Part shown: positions 1 to 5,381 of the stretch, piece after piece
Layout: every line of letters starts with the position of its first letter
Numbering within the stretch: position 1 is the first letter of the stretch
Assembly: GCA_017302355.1 (NCBI GenBank)
Contig: JAFLDQ010000191.1
Span: 1 to 5,906, forward strand
Length of the DNA stretch: 5,906 bases
Source: Dechloromonas sp.
GTDB taxonomy: Bacteria > Pseudomonadota > Gammaproteobacteria > Burkholderiales > Rhodocyclaceae
Direction of reading: 5' to 3'
Made by a program: the position numbers and the translations under genes
The notes under the pieces: generated by a model
The model's input: the letters and a program-made list of their open reading frames with translations, nothing else
What the model was told of the DNA's origin: nothing
Database searches by the model: none

Positions 1-47
1 AGCGCGGAAAAGCCGAGCAGCGCGAGCGCGGTGACGATCTTCCTCAT
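1..47 (-). CDS. actP: N-terminus of probable acetate/cation symporter (truncated by window edge)
   Basis: Only the first 15 codons are inside the window; they read MRKIVTALALLGFSA. This is a short basic start followed by a hydrophobic stretch, as in a signal peptide or first membrane segment. The ATG shares one base with the TAA stop of the preceding DUF485 gene (TAATG), so the two are translationally coupled. In many proteobacteria the gene directly after yjcH is actP, a sodium:solute symporter family permease that imports acetate and often begins with such a leader. The identification rests on this neighbour rule and the leader, not on any symporter motif, because the body of the gene lies outside the window. 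Another secreted or membrane protein is possible. Confidence 0.6.
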   Translation of the reverse strand, partial: MRKIVTALALLGFSA

Positions 48-367
48 TACTTGTTCTCCTTCCACGCGTCGCGGATGAGATCCTGGGTCATCGCGTCGAA
101 CTCGCTGTTTGCCCGCATGACATAGAAGGCGGTCAGGACCCAGAAGAAGATGAACAGGAAGGCCTCGACGGCGACCCCGACGGTCAGCATCGATCCCTCG
201 GCAACCGGCCGCCCGAGCGCGGTCGGGTTGAAGGCGATCGTCAGGACATAGCCGTAGAACAGGGCCAGGACGATAGTGGCCAGGGTCCACGCGAAACGCC
301 CCCGCCGCCTGACCAACTCCTGGAACTTCGGATTGTTCCGCATATGCTCATACATTGCACTGCTCAT
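47..367 (-). CDS. yjcH: DUF485 family inner-membrane protein (YjcH-like)
   Basis: This is a 106-aa protein close in size and pattern to E. coli YjcH, the small membrane protein encoded just upstream of the acetate permease ActP. Visible family features are an N-terminal NPKFQELVRRRGRF segment (residues 12-25; E. coli has a similar NAHFRELVEKRQRF), a first membrane helix at about 25-46, a loop with a TALGRPV-type segment, a second helix at about 60-84, and a YVMRANSEFD segment after the second helix (82-91) with a charged C-terminus. The start at 367 is preferred over an in-frame ATG 19 codons upstream because GAGGGGGA lies a few bases before it. The extra 19 residues do not resemble the family and would run across the candidate promoter. 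It overlaps the next gene by one base. Its biochemical role is unknown; it is usually assumed to accompany acetate uptake. Confidence 0.9.
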   Translation of the reverse strand: MSSAMYEHMRNNPKFQELVRRRGRFAWTLATIVLALFYGYVLTIAFNPTALGRPVAEGSMLTVGVAVEAFLFIFFWVLTAFYVMRANSEFDAMTQDLIRDAWKENK

Positions 368-410
368 TGTTATCCCCCTCTCTGTTAACAAGAATGTGGT
401 GCCGCGACGT

Positions 411-440
411 ACTATCCCATGCAAGCCGCAATTCGCGCAA
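411..440 (-). promoter_or_regulatory. Candidate promoter for the yjcH-actP pair
   Basis: On the minus strand TTGCGC (440-435) and GATAGT (416-411) are separated by 18 bases. This would place transcription start near 404 and leave a leader of about 37 nt before the 367 start. The -35 half lies inside the tandem 16-bp duplication. The -10 matches the sigma70 consensus at only four of six positions, so the call is tentative. An 8-bp palindrome TGTTAACA (383-390) lies in the predicted leader. Confidence 0.3.
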
Positions 441-452
441 GCCGCAATTCGT
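421..452. repeat. Tandem 16-bp direct repeat between divergent promoters
   Basis: The unit GCAAGCCGCAATTCGC (421-436) is followed directly by GCAAGCCGCAATTCGT (437-452); 15 of 16 bases are identical. The repeat is nearly central in the 139-bp divergent intergenic region. It ends at the -35 element of the rightward promoter and covers the -35 of the candidate leftward promoter. Such a position suits a binding site for a regulator of both transcription units, but a neutral duplication cannot be excluded. Confidence 0.8.
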
Positions 453-479
453 TGATCCGGATTTCCGCGAGGCTACAAT
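452..479 (+). promoter_or_regulatory. Sigma70-like promoter for the enoyl-CoA hydratase gene
   Basis: TTGATC (452-457) and TACAAT (474-479) are spaced by 16 bases, a good match to the -35/-10 consensus and AT-rich against this GC-rich background. Transcription would begin near 485-487, giving a leader of about 20 nt that contains the GCAGGA ribosome-binding site at 493-498 upstream of the ATG at 507. Confidence 0.6.
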
Positions 480-506
480 GACCTCCCCTCCCGCAGGATT
501 TTGCCG

Positions 507-1283
507 ATGAGCACGGTCGACCTCTCCCGCGATGGCGACATCGCCACCCTGACCCTGAACAACCCGGGCAAGCTGAATGCCGTCGATCTCGGCATGTGGC
601 TGCAGCTCGCCGAAAACATGGCTGTCCTGTCGGTCGACCGCGACATCCGCTGCATCGTCCTGCGCGGCGCCGGCGAGGAGGCTTTTGCCGCGGGGGGCGA
701 TCTCGAGGAGTTCGTCACCGCCCGCGCCACGCTCGAACAGGCGCTGCACTATCACGACCGGGTGGCCGCGGCGCTGAACGCCATAGCCAACTGCCCGCAC
801 CCGACGGTGGCGCTGATCCAGGGTGCCTGCATCGGCGGCGGGCTGGAGATCGCCGGCGTCTGCGACCTGCGCATCTGCAACGCGTCGGCGCGCTTCGGAG
901 CGCCGATCAACCGCCTCGGCTTCTCCATGTATCCCGGCGAAATGGAAGACCTGCTCAAGCTGGCCGGCGCCGCGACAATGAAGGAAATCCTGCTCGAAGG
1001 CCGGATACTCACTGCCGGCGAAGCCTACGAAAAGGGCCTCGTGACCCGCGTCGCGCCCGACCCCCAGGCGGCCGACGAAGCCTACGCCGCGGCCCGCCGC
1101 ATCTGCGCCGGGGCGCCTCTGGTGGCCGGCTGGCACAAGCACTGGATCCGCCGCCTGCAAGACGGCCAGCCGCTCAGCGACGAAGAAAAAGCCGCCTCGT
1201 TCGCCTTCCTCGACACCGGGGATTACCGGGAAGGCCTCGCCGCCTTCCTGGAAAAGCGCAAGCCTGTGTTCAAGGGGCGCTGA
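507..1283 (+). CDS. Enoyl-CoA hydratase/isomerase family protein
   Basis: This 258-aa crotonase-fold protein probably acts on a cytoplasmic acyl-CoA thioester. The oxyanion-hole segments are visible: AFAAGGDLEEF (59-69) and QGACIGGGLEIAG (105-117), followed by the family's CDLRI (119-123). The first catalytic glutamate of classical hydratases is kept as Glu114 in GGGLE. The second, normally in a QPE-like segment, is Ile134 in FGAPINRLG, so simple trans-2-enoyl-CoA hydration is not assured; isomerase, hydrolase or another crotonase activity is possible. Length is normal for the family (about 255-265 aa). The ATG at 507 is chosen because GCAGGA lies 8 bases upstream; a TTG two codons earlier sits too close to that site. 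The gene is divergent from yjcH-actP and its 3' end overlaps the convergent TauE/SafE gene by 14 bp. The substrate cannot be told from sequence. Confidence 0.93.
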   Translation: MSTVDLSRDGDIATLTLNNPGKLNAVDLGMWLQLAENMAVLSVDRDIRCIVLRGAGEEAFAAGGDLEEFVTARATLEQALHYHDRVAAALNAIANCPHPTVALIQGACIGGGLEIAGVCDLRICNASARFGAPINRLGFSMYPGEMEDLLKLAGAATMKEILLEGRILTAGEAYEKGLVTRVAPDPQAADEAYAAARRICAGAPLVAGWHKHWIRRLQDGQPLSDEEKAASFAFLDTGDYREGLAAFLEKRKPVFKGR

Positions 1284-2082
1284 ACAGGGTCCACAGCATC
1301 TTCGCGGCAAGCAGGATCAGGATTCCCGCGAAGAGGCGCTTCAATGTCGCCACCGGCAGACGATGCGCCAGCCGCGCGCCGAGCGGCGCCGTAAGCACCG
1401 TCGCCAGGACAAGGACCGCCAGCGCCGGCAGGTAGACGTAGCCAAGGCTGGCTGCAGGCAAGCCGGTCTGTCCCCAGCCGTTGAATACATAGCCGAGCGT
1501 CCCACCCAGGGCGATCGGCAGGCCGACCGCCGCGGAAGTGCCAATCGCGTTCTGGACGCGGACATTGCACCAGGTCAGGAAGGGAACGGTCAGCGAGCCG
1601 CCGCCGATGGCCACCAGCGACGACAGCACGCCAATGCCCAACCCGACGCCGGCGACCCCGAACGGCCCCGGCAATTCGCGCGCCGGCTTGGGCTTGAGGT
1701 TCAGGGCCATCTGCAGGGCGACGGCGCAGACGAAGAAGGTGAAGAAGACGGCCAGCGGGCGGGCTGGAACGCTCGATGCGAACAGGGTGCCGAGGGCGGT
1801 GCCGAACAGTATCCCCGGCGTCAGGGTTCTCACCACGTCCCAGAGGATGGCCCCGTGACTCTGGTGCGTGCGGATGCTGGCGATTGCGGTAAAGATGATG
1901 CTGGCCATCGAGGTTCCCAGCGCCATGTGCAATGTCTCGCCCGCCGGAACCTGCCCCTGCGCGGCAAACATCAGCGTCAGCGCCGGAACCAGGACAAGGC
2001 CGCCGCCGATCCCCAGCATGCCCGCCAGGAAGCCGGCGAAAGCGCCGAGCGCAAGGTACTCCGCGATCCACAGGATGGTCAT
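1270..2082 (-). CDS. TauE/SafE family membrane permease (putative sulfite/organosulfonate exporter)
   Basis: This is a 270-aa polytopic inner-membrane protein of the TauE/SafE (DUF81) family, whose characterised members are linked to export of sulfite, sulfoacetate and related anions. The family's two-fold internal repeat is clear. GMLGIGGGLVLVP (21-33) with ALGTSMAS (54-61) in the first half is mirrored by SLVAIGGGSLTVP (155-167) with AIGTSAAVG (179-187) in the second. About eight hydrophobic segments can be traced, with a basic loop near 130-136. The ATG at 2082 is chosen because GGAG lies 9 bases before it and it puts the first helix at the N-terminus. An in-frame GTG at 2133 would add 17 polar residues. 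It follows the oxidoreductase gene after 191 bp of inverted-repeat DNA, so it may be transcribed separately. The substrate is not determinable; no sulfur genes are nearby. Confidence 0.93.
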   Translation of the reverse strand: MTILWIAEYLALGAFAGFLAGMLGIGGGLVLVPALTLMFAAQGQVPAGETLHMALGTSMASIIFTAIASIRTHQSHGAILWDVVRTLTPGILFGTALGTLFASSVPARPLAVFFTFFVCAVALQMALNLKPKPARELPGPFGVAGVGLGIGVLSSLVAIGGGSLTVPFLTWCNVRVQNAIGTSAAVGLPIALGGTLGYVFNGWGQTGLPAASLGYVYLPALAVLVLATVLTAPLGARLAHRLPVATLKRLFAGILILLAAKMLWTLFSAP

Positions 2083-2142
2083 GCCGATGATCTCCGAAAG
2101 ATGAAGGGCCCGCTGGCCGCCTCTCCCGGTCACCCACGCCTG

Positions 2143-2163
2143 TCGCCTCCCGGGAGAAGGCGA
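2143..2163. repeat. Inverted repeat upstream of the TauE/SafE gene
   Basis: The arms TCGCCT (2143-2148) and AGGCGA (2158-2163) flank a core that contains the 10-bp perfect palindrome CTCCCGGGAG (2147-2156). It lies 60-80 bp before the TauE/SafE start at 2082, where an operator or leader hairpin could act. No T-run follows on either strand, so it is not a convincing intrinsic terminator. Confidence 0.5.
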
Positions 2164-2185
2164 ATGTTAGCAGGCTCATCATCCC

Positions 2186-2205
2186 GGCGCCGGCCGGCCG
2201 GCGCC
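2186..2205. repeat. 20-bp perfect palindrome
   Basis: GGCGCCGGCCGGCCGGCGCC is its own exact reverse complement over 20 bases with no spacer, in the gap between the NAD(P)-binding protein gene and the TauE/SafE gene. It could extrude as a GC hairpin, block read-through or bind a dimeric protein. There is no T-run on the minus strand after it. In a genome of this base composition GGCC/GCGC runs are not rare, so function is uncertain. Confidence 0.75.
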
Positions 2206-2251
2206 AAATTCGCCACCAATCGCCCGTCGACCGCGACAGGCAACGAGAATC

Positions 2252-2273
2252 CGGGTGGTGCATTGCGCACCCG
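2252..2273 (-). terminator. Hairpin directly after the operon's third gene; weak terminator candidate
   Basis: On the minus strand the bases directly after the TAG stop form a stem CGGGTG/CACCCG (2273-2268 with 2257-2252) around a 10-base loop. An alternative pairing, GGTGC/GCACC, exists within it. The following bases (GATTCTCGTT) are only mildly T-rich, so strength as an intrinsic terminator is doubtful. It may instead protect the 3' end of the upstream mRNA or mark partial read-through into the TauE/SafE gene. Confidence 0.35.
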
Positions 2274-2921
2274 CTACAGTGCGTCGGACTCGACGATCGT
2301 GACCCCCGGACGGCCTTCGACAACGCCACGGAGCAGGGCGGCGGCGATGGCTTGCGGGCTCACCGCGCGATAGCGGCGCGGGAGCAGCGGGCGCAGGAGG
2401 CGGGCGACGAAAAGTCCGGCCTGTTCGCCGGGTCGGGCCTCGTCGCGCTCGGCGTCGATCAGCGAGGGGCGGACAATGGTCGTGCTGGCGAACCCGAGAT
2501 CGATGATGCCCTGCTCGGCCTCGGCCTTGGTCCGCAGGTAGAAATTCCCGCGCGCGCTGGCGCCGAGCGACGAGTTCAACGCATAGCGCGTCGCACCGGC
2601 GGCGCGCGCCAGCCGCCCGACGGCGATCGGCAGATCGCGGTCGATGGCGGCGAACGCGGCCTGCGACCCCGCCACCCGGATCGTCGTGCCCAGGGTGCAC
2701 ACCACCGCATCGACCTTCCACCACGGCGCTTCTTCGGGAAGCCGGGTGAAGTCGATGACCGGATTCAGCAGCCTCTCGCCACCGGCCACCGCGGCTTGCA
2801 GCGGACGGCGGGTCGGGGCGACGATGTGGGTGATGCGCGCTTCGCTCAATGCCTGACGCAGCACCGCCTGGCCCACCGCGCCGGTGGCGCCAACCAGAAG
2901 AAGATTCACGGGGCTCGCCAT
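2274..2921 (-). CDS. Atypical SDR / Tip30-like NAD(P)-binding oxidoreductase
   Basis: This 215-aa Rossmann-fold protein begins MASPVNLLLVGATGAVGQAV; the dinucleotide motif GATGAVG is at 11-17. It also shows CTLGTTIRVAGS (75-86), common in bacterial relatives of eukaryotic HTATIP2/Tip30. The segment SSLGASARGNFYLRTKAEAE (117-136) contains serines 117-118 and Tyr128-xxx-Lys132, matching the SDR catalytic pattern. Length is right for this compact group. The ATG at 2921 overlaps the upstream SDR stop by one base (TGATG), giving translational coupling, with an AGG a few bases before it. A possible start ten codons earlier would lie inside the SDR gene and is not favoured. Substrate unknown. The YxxxK motif suggests a redox enzyme, but related proteins can act as NAD(P)H sensors or chaperones. 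Its place in the acyltransferase operon hints at lipid-linked chemistry. Confidence 0.88.
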   Translation of the reverse strand: MASPVNLLLVGATGAVGQAVLRQALSEARITHIVAPTRRPLQAAVAGGERLLNPVIDFTRLPEEAPWWKVDAVVCTLGTTIRVAGSQAAFAAIDRDLPIAVGRLARAAGATRYALNSSLGASARGNFYLRTKAEAEQGIIDLGFASTTIVRPSLIDAERDEARPGEQAGLFVARLLRPLLPRRYRAVSPQAIAAALLRGVVEGRPGVTIVESDAL

Positions 2922-3718
2922 CAGCGCCTGAGGATCCAGTAGGCCAGCCACGGAAACAGGCTGCGCGGCAGAATCCGGTTGGCGAAGGCGGTCGCCCGAT
3001 TGGGCAGACCGGGTACGACCGAAGCCTGACCGGCGTCGAGCGCCTTGAGGCCGATCTCCGCCACCGGCCGGCTCTCCATCGTCAGCACGTCGGGCAGAGG
3101 CATGCTTCCCTGGCCCGACACGGCAAGAAAGTTGGTCGCCGTGACTCCCGGGCAGAGCACCGTGACCGTCACTCCGCGATCCTTCAGTTCCTCATGCAGG
3201 GCTTCGCCGAAACTCAGCACATAAGCCTTGCTCGCGGCGTAGGCGGCATACATGGGCAAGGGCTGGAATCCCCCCAGCGAACCGACCAGGAGAATCCTGC
3301 CGGCGCCGCGCCTGGCCATGTCGGCGGCAAAAGCATGGGTCAGCTCGGTGAGCGCAATGACGTTGAGCTGGAGCATGTCGATCTCGCGGTCCACATCCTG
3401 GTCGACAAAGTCGCCGAAGACGCCGTAACCCGCATTGTTGATGAGGATGTCGACGGCGACGCGCCTGGCCTTGACCTTGGCGTGCAGCTCGGCGCCGACG
3501 CCGCGACGCGCGAGATCCATCGCGATGACGTGGCAGTGCGCGCCATGCGTCCGCTTCAGTTCGGCAGCCAGTTCCCGCATCGGCTCGCCGCGTCGCGCCA
3601 CGAGCACGAGGTTGGCGCCGCGCGCGGCGAGCAGGTGTGCGAAATCGATGCCCAAGCCGCTGGACGCACCGGTGACCAGCGCCCACTTGCCGTGCAGATC
3701 GCGCCGGATGCCGGTCAC
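2921..3718 (-). CDS. Classical short-chain dehydrogenase/reductase
   Basis: This is a 265-aa cytoplasmic NAD(P)-dependent oxidoreductase with the full SDR signature: cofactor motif TGASSGLG (16-23), DL after strand 3 (68-69), NNAG (94-97), Asn119, Ser147, and the catalytic Tyr160-xxx-Lys164 in YAASK. The Arg42-Arg43 pair after the second strand favours NADPH. The C-terminus ends in a hydrophobic, arginine-bounded segment (RILPRSLFPWLAYWILRR) that could touch membrane or a lipid surface. The start is GTG at 3718; its AAGGAG ribosome-binding site, 10 bases upstream, is formed by the last two sense codons of the acyltransferase gene. The frame stays open 94 codons further up, but that stretch is out-of-frame acyltransferase DNA with no SDR similarity. 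Reduction of a fatty aldehyde, ketone or acyl-CoA-derived product is plausible from context; the sequence does not fix the substrate. Confidence 0.93.
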   Translation of the reverse strand: MTGIRRDLHGKWALVTGASSGLGIDFAHLLAARGANLVLVARRGEPMRELAAELKRTHGAHCHVIAMDLARRGVGAELHAKVKARRVAVDILINNAGYGVFGDFVDQDVDREIDMLQLNVIALTELTHAFAADMARRGAGRILLVGSLGGFQPLPMYAAYAASKAYVLSFGEALHEELKDRGVTVTVLCPGVTATNFLAVSGQGSMPLPDVLTMESRPVAEIGLKALDAGQASVVPGLPNRATAFANRILPRSLFPWLAYWILRR

Positions 3719-3725
3719 CGCCGCT

Positions 3726-5381
3726 TCACTCCTTGGCCATGGGTGCCGCTCGCCGGGCGCGCGTCCGCCGCGGCGCAACCGCCAGCCCGGTCTGCGCAAC
3801 CGCCTCGTCCTCGCCGGTTGCGGCAACGCTTGCCGGCTTTCGCCGACGCGCCGGCGCGGCCTTGCCGGCGGGAGCGCCCGTGGCCGGCGCCCTGGCGTGC
3901 TTCGGGTCGCGGGCGATCGCCCCGGCAAGGAGTTCGGCAAAGCTTTCCCTGAGGCAGTCGCAGAGGTCGGCCGGATCGGGAACCATTTTGCGGCAGGCAA
4001 CGAAGCACACCCACAGGGTCCCGTGGTAGCTGAAGCCGGTCACATTGAGCCCGATGCCGTCGAAGGCGATCGATACGCCGAGGAACAGCTCCAGCTGCGC
4101 CCCCGCCATATACAGCGGGACATCCGGTCCGCGCACGTTGGATACCGTGACGTTGCACATCGCAACCAACCCGACTCGAACCAGTTGCTCCGCCGCCACT
4201 GCGGGAATCACATCCACCAACCTCGCCAGCAGATCCTTGCCCAGCGCCGAAGTCGCCGCCTTGGTCCGGGTCGTCCCGCGCCGGATCGCCAGCACGCGCT
4301 CGACCGGATCGGCGAGGTCCGTGCGCAAGGCCATCGGCGCCATGCCGATCTGGTTGCCCGAATCCATCTCCTTGTTGCCGCCGCGCGTCGACATCGGCAC
4401 CATGGCGTTCAGTGTTCGCGCCGGCAATTCGCCCTTGCGTTCGAGATACTTGCGGATCCCGCCGCCGGTGGCCGCCATGAAGATGTCGTTGATCGTGATG
4501 CCGTCGAGATGCTCGCGAATCGTCTTGCATTCGGTCAGCGAGAACCCCACCGCATCGACCACGCGGTGCGGCGATACCGGCCGGTCGAAACGGGTCTCGG
4601 GTTTGCGTCCGGCCATGTCGCCCGGCGCCTTCTCGCCGCGCCCGCCACGGCCTCCGCCAAAGTGCTTGGCGATCAGGCTCCGGGCCGTCTCGAGCGCCTT
4701 GCCCGAGGCGACGAGATCCTTCCCGGCCAGCGCCGCGCGCCCGCCAAGTTCGACGGCGAGCCTGGCGGCATCGAAGGCCTGGCGCGCCCGGTTGCCGACT
4801 GCCCGCGAGTAGAGTTCGACCTGGGCGGGGATGCTGTCGGCAAACACCGTCCGCTCGCCGCTCGCCGTTTCCTCCGCGAAGTCCGCCGACAGGGTGTGGA
4901 TGGCCTTGAGGATCTCAGCGCCGCCTTCGCCGTCGACCCCCGCATGGTGGAACTTGACGTACAGCGCGAAGCTGCCTTTGGCGACTCCCGGAATGTTGTC
5001 GAGGCCCTCGATCACGTAGACCTCCCACAGCGGCCGGCTGCGGTCGAGCGGACGCGAGTGGATGCGCGCGACCTGGATCATCAGTTGCCGCCAGTCGCCG
5101 GGCTGCGGCAGGGCGATATGCCGGACATGGTATTCGGTATCGATCTCGCCCTCGTCGATCCAGTAGGGCCGATCGAGCCCCAACGGCGCGCCGACCAGTC
5201 TGCGGCGAAAGATCTTGGCGCTGTCGAGTCGCCTGGAGAAGAAGTCCAGAATCTGCTTGAAGCGGACCTTGCCGCCGGGTGCGGTTGACGGGTCGTAGAT
5301 GCCCAATCCGGCGACGTGCATGTACTGGTTGCCCTGTTCCATGTGCAGGAACAGGCTGTCCACTCCCGAAAGCAGCTTCAT
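3726..5381 (-). CDS. Wax ester synthase / acyl-CoA:diacylglycerol acyltransferase (WS/DGAT) with basic C-terminal tail
   Basis: This 551-aa enzyme belongs to the bifunctional WS/DGAT family, which joins acyl-CoA to a long-chain alcohol or diacylglycerol to make storage wax esters or triacylglycerol at the membrane or lipid body. The N-terminus (MKLLSGVDSLFLHMEQGNQYMHVAGL, 1-26) fits the family's typical start. The catalytic HHxxxDG motif is intact as HHAGVDG (145-151), preceded by RPLWEVYVIEGL (116-127). Further family blocks are ITINDIF (295-301), VPMSTRG (328-334), NQIGMAPM (343-350), SNVRGPDVPLYMAGA (414-428) and LNVTGFSYHG (445-454). A Gly/Arg-rich linker lies at 242-262. After about residue 490 comes a tail of about 60 residues rich in Ala, Arg, Pro and Lys that is not part of the enzyme domain; members are commonly about 450-500 aa. 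The start at 5381 has GGAGGT 5 bases upstream. The SDR gene follows after 7 bp. In Acinetobacter the homologue is atfA. Confidence 0.95.
   Translation of the reverse strand: MKLLSGVDSLFLHMEQGNQYMHVAGLGIYDPSTAPGGKVRFKQILDFFSRRLDSAKIFRRRLVGAPLGLDRPYWIDEGEIDTEYHVRHIALPQPGDWRQLMIQVARIHSRPLDRSRPLWEVYVIEGLDNIPGVAKGSFALYVKFHHAGVDGEGGAEILKAIHTLSADFAEETASGERTVFADSIPAQVELYSRAVGNRARQAFDAARLAVELGGRAALAGKDLVASGKALETARSLIAKHFGGGRGGRGEKAPGDMAGRKPETRFDRPVSPHRVVDAVGFSLTECKTIREHLDGITINDIFMAATGGGIRKYLERKGELPARTLNAMVPMSTRGGNKEMDSGNQIGMAPMALRTDLADPVERVLAIRRGTTRTKAATSALGKDLLARLVDVIPAVAAEQLVRVGLVAMCNVTVSNVRGPDVPLYMAGAQLELFLGVSIAFDGIGLNVTGFSYHGTLWVCFVACRKMVPDPADLCDCLRESFAELLAGAIARDPKHARAPATGAPAGKAAPARRRKPASVAATGEDEAVAQTGLAVAPRRTRARRAAPMAKE
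3729..3734 (-). promoter_or_regulatory. Ribosome-binding site that decides the GTG start of the SDR gene
   Basis: AAGGAG on the minus strand is the AAG-GAG codon pair (Lys-Glu) just before the acyltransferase TGA, 10 bases before the GTG at 3718. It is a near-perfect Shine-Dalgarno sequence inside the upstream gene, so ribosomes ending the acyltransferase can reinitiate at the SDR gene. Confidence 0.75.

Noticed and set aside
348..1310. 320-codon minus-strand frame opposite the enoyl-CoA hydratase gene
   Set aside because: There is no recognisable domain, and it is antisense to a gene with intact crotonase motifs, its own promoter and ribosome-binding site.
2186..2205. 20-bp palindrome as an intrinsic terminator or recombination site
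   Set aside because: It has no loop and no following T-run on the minus strand, and no recombinase gene or flanking repeat is nearby. It is retained only as a repeat.
1363..2373. 336-codon plus-strand frame opposite the TauE/SafE gene
   Set aside because: Its translation is mostly Arg, Gln, Ala and Asp with no motif and lies antisense to a clear membrane protein; it is a composition shadow.
3719..4000. 94-codon upstream extension of the SDR frame
   Set aside because: It lies within the acyltransferase tail region in another frame and has no SDR similarity. The GTG at 3718 has an AAGGAG site at proper spacing and gives a normal SDR N-terminus.
3435..5288. 617-codon plus-strand open frame opposite the wax ester synthase gene
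   Set aside because: Long antisense frames are expected opposite G/C-ending codons. The translation is Arg/Ala-rich without domains, while the minus strand encodes a complete recognised enzyme.
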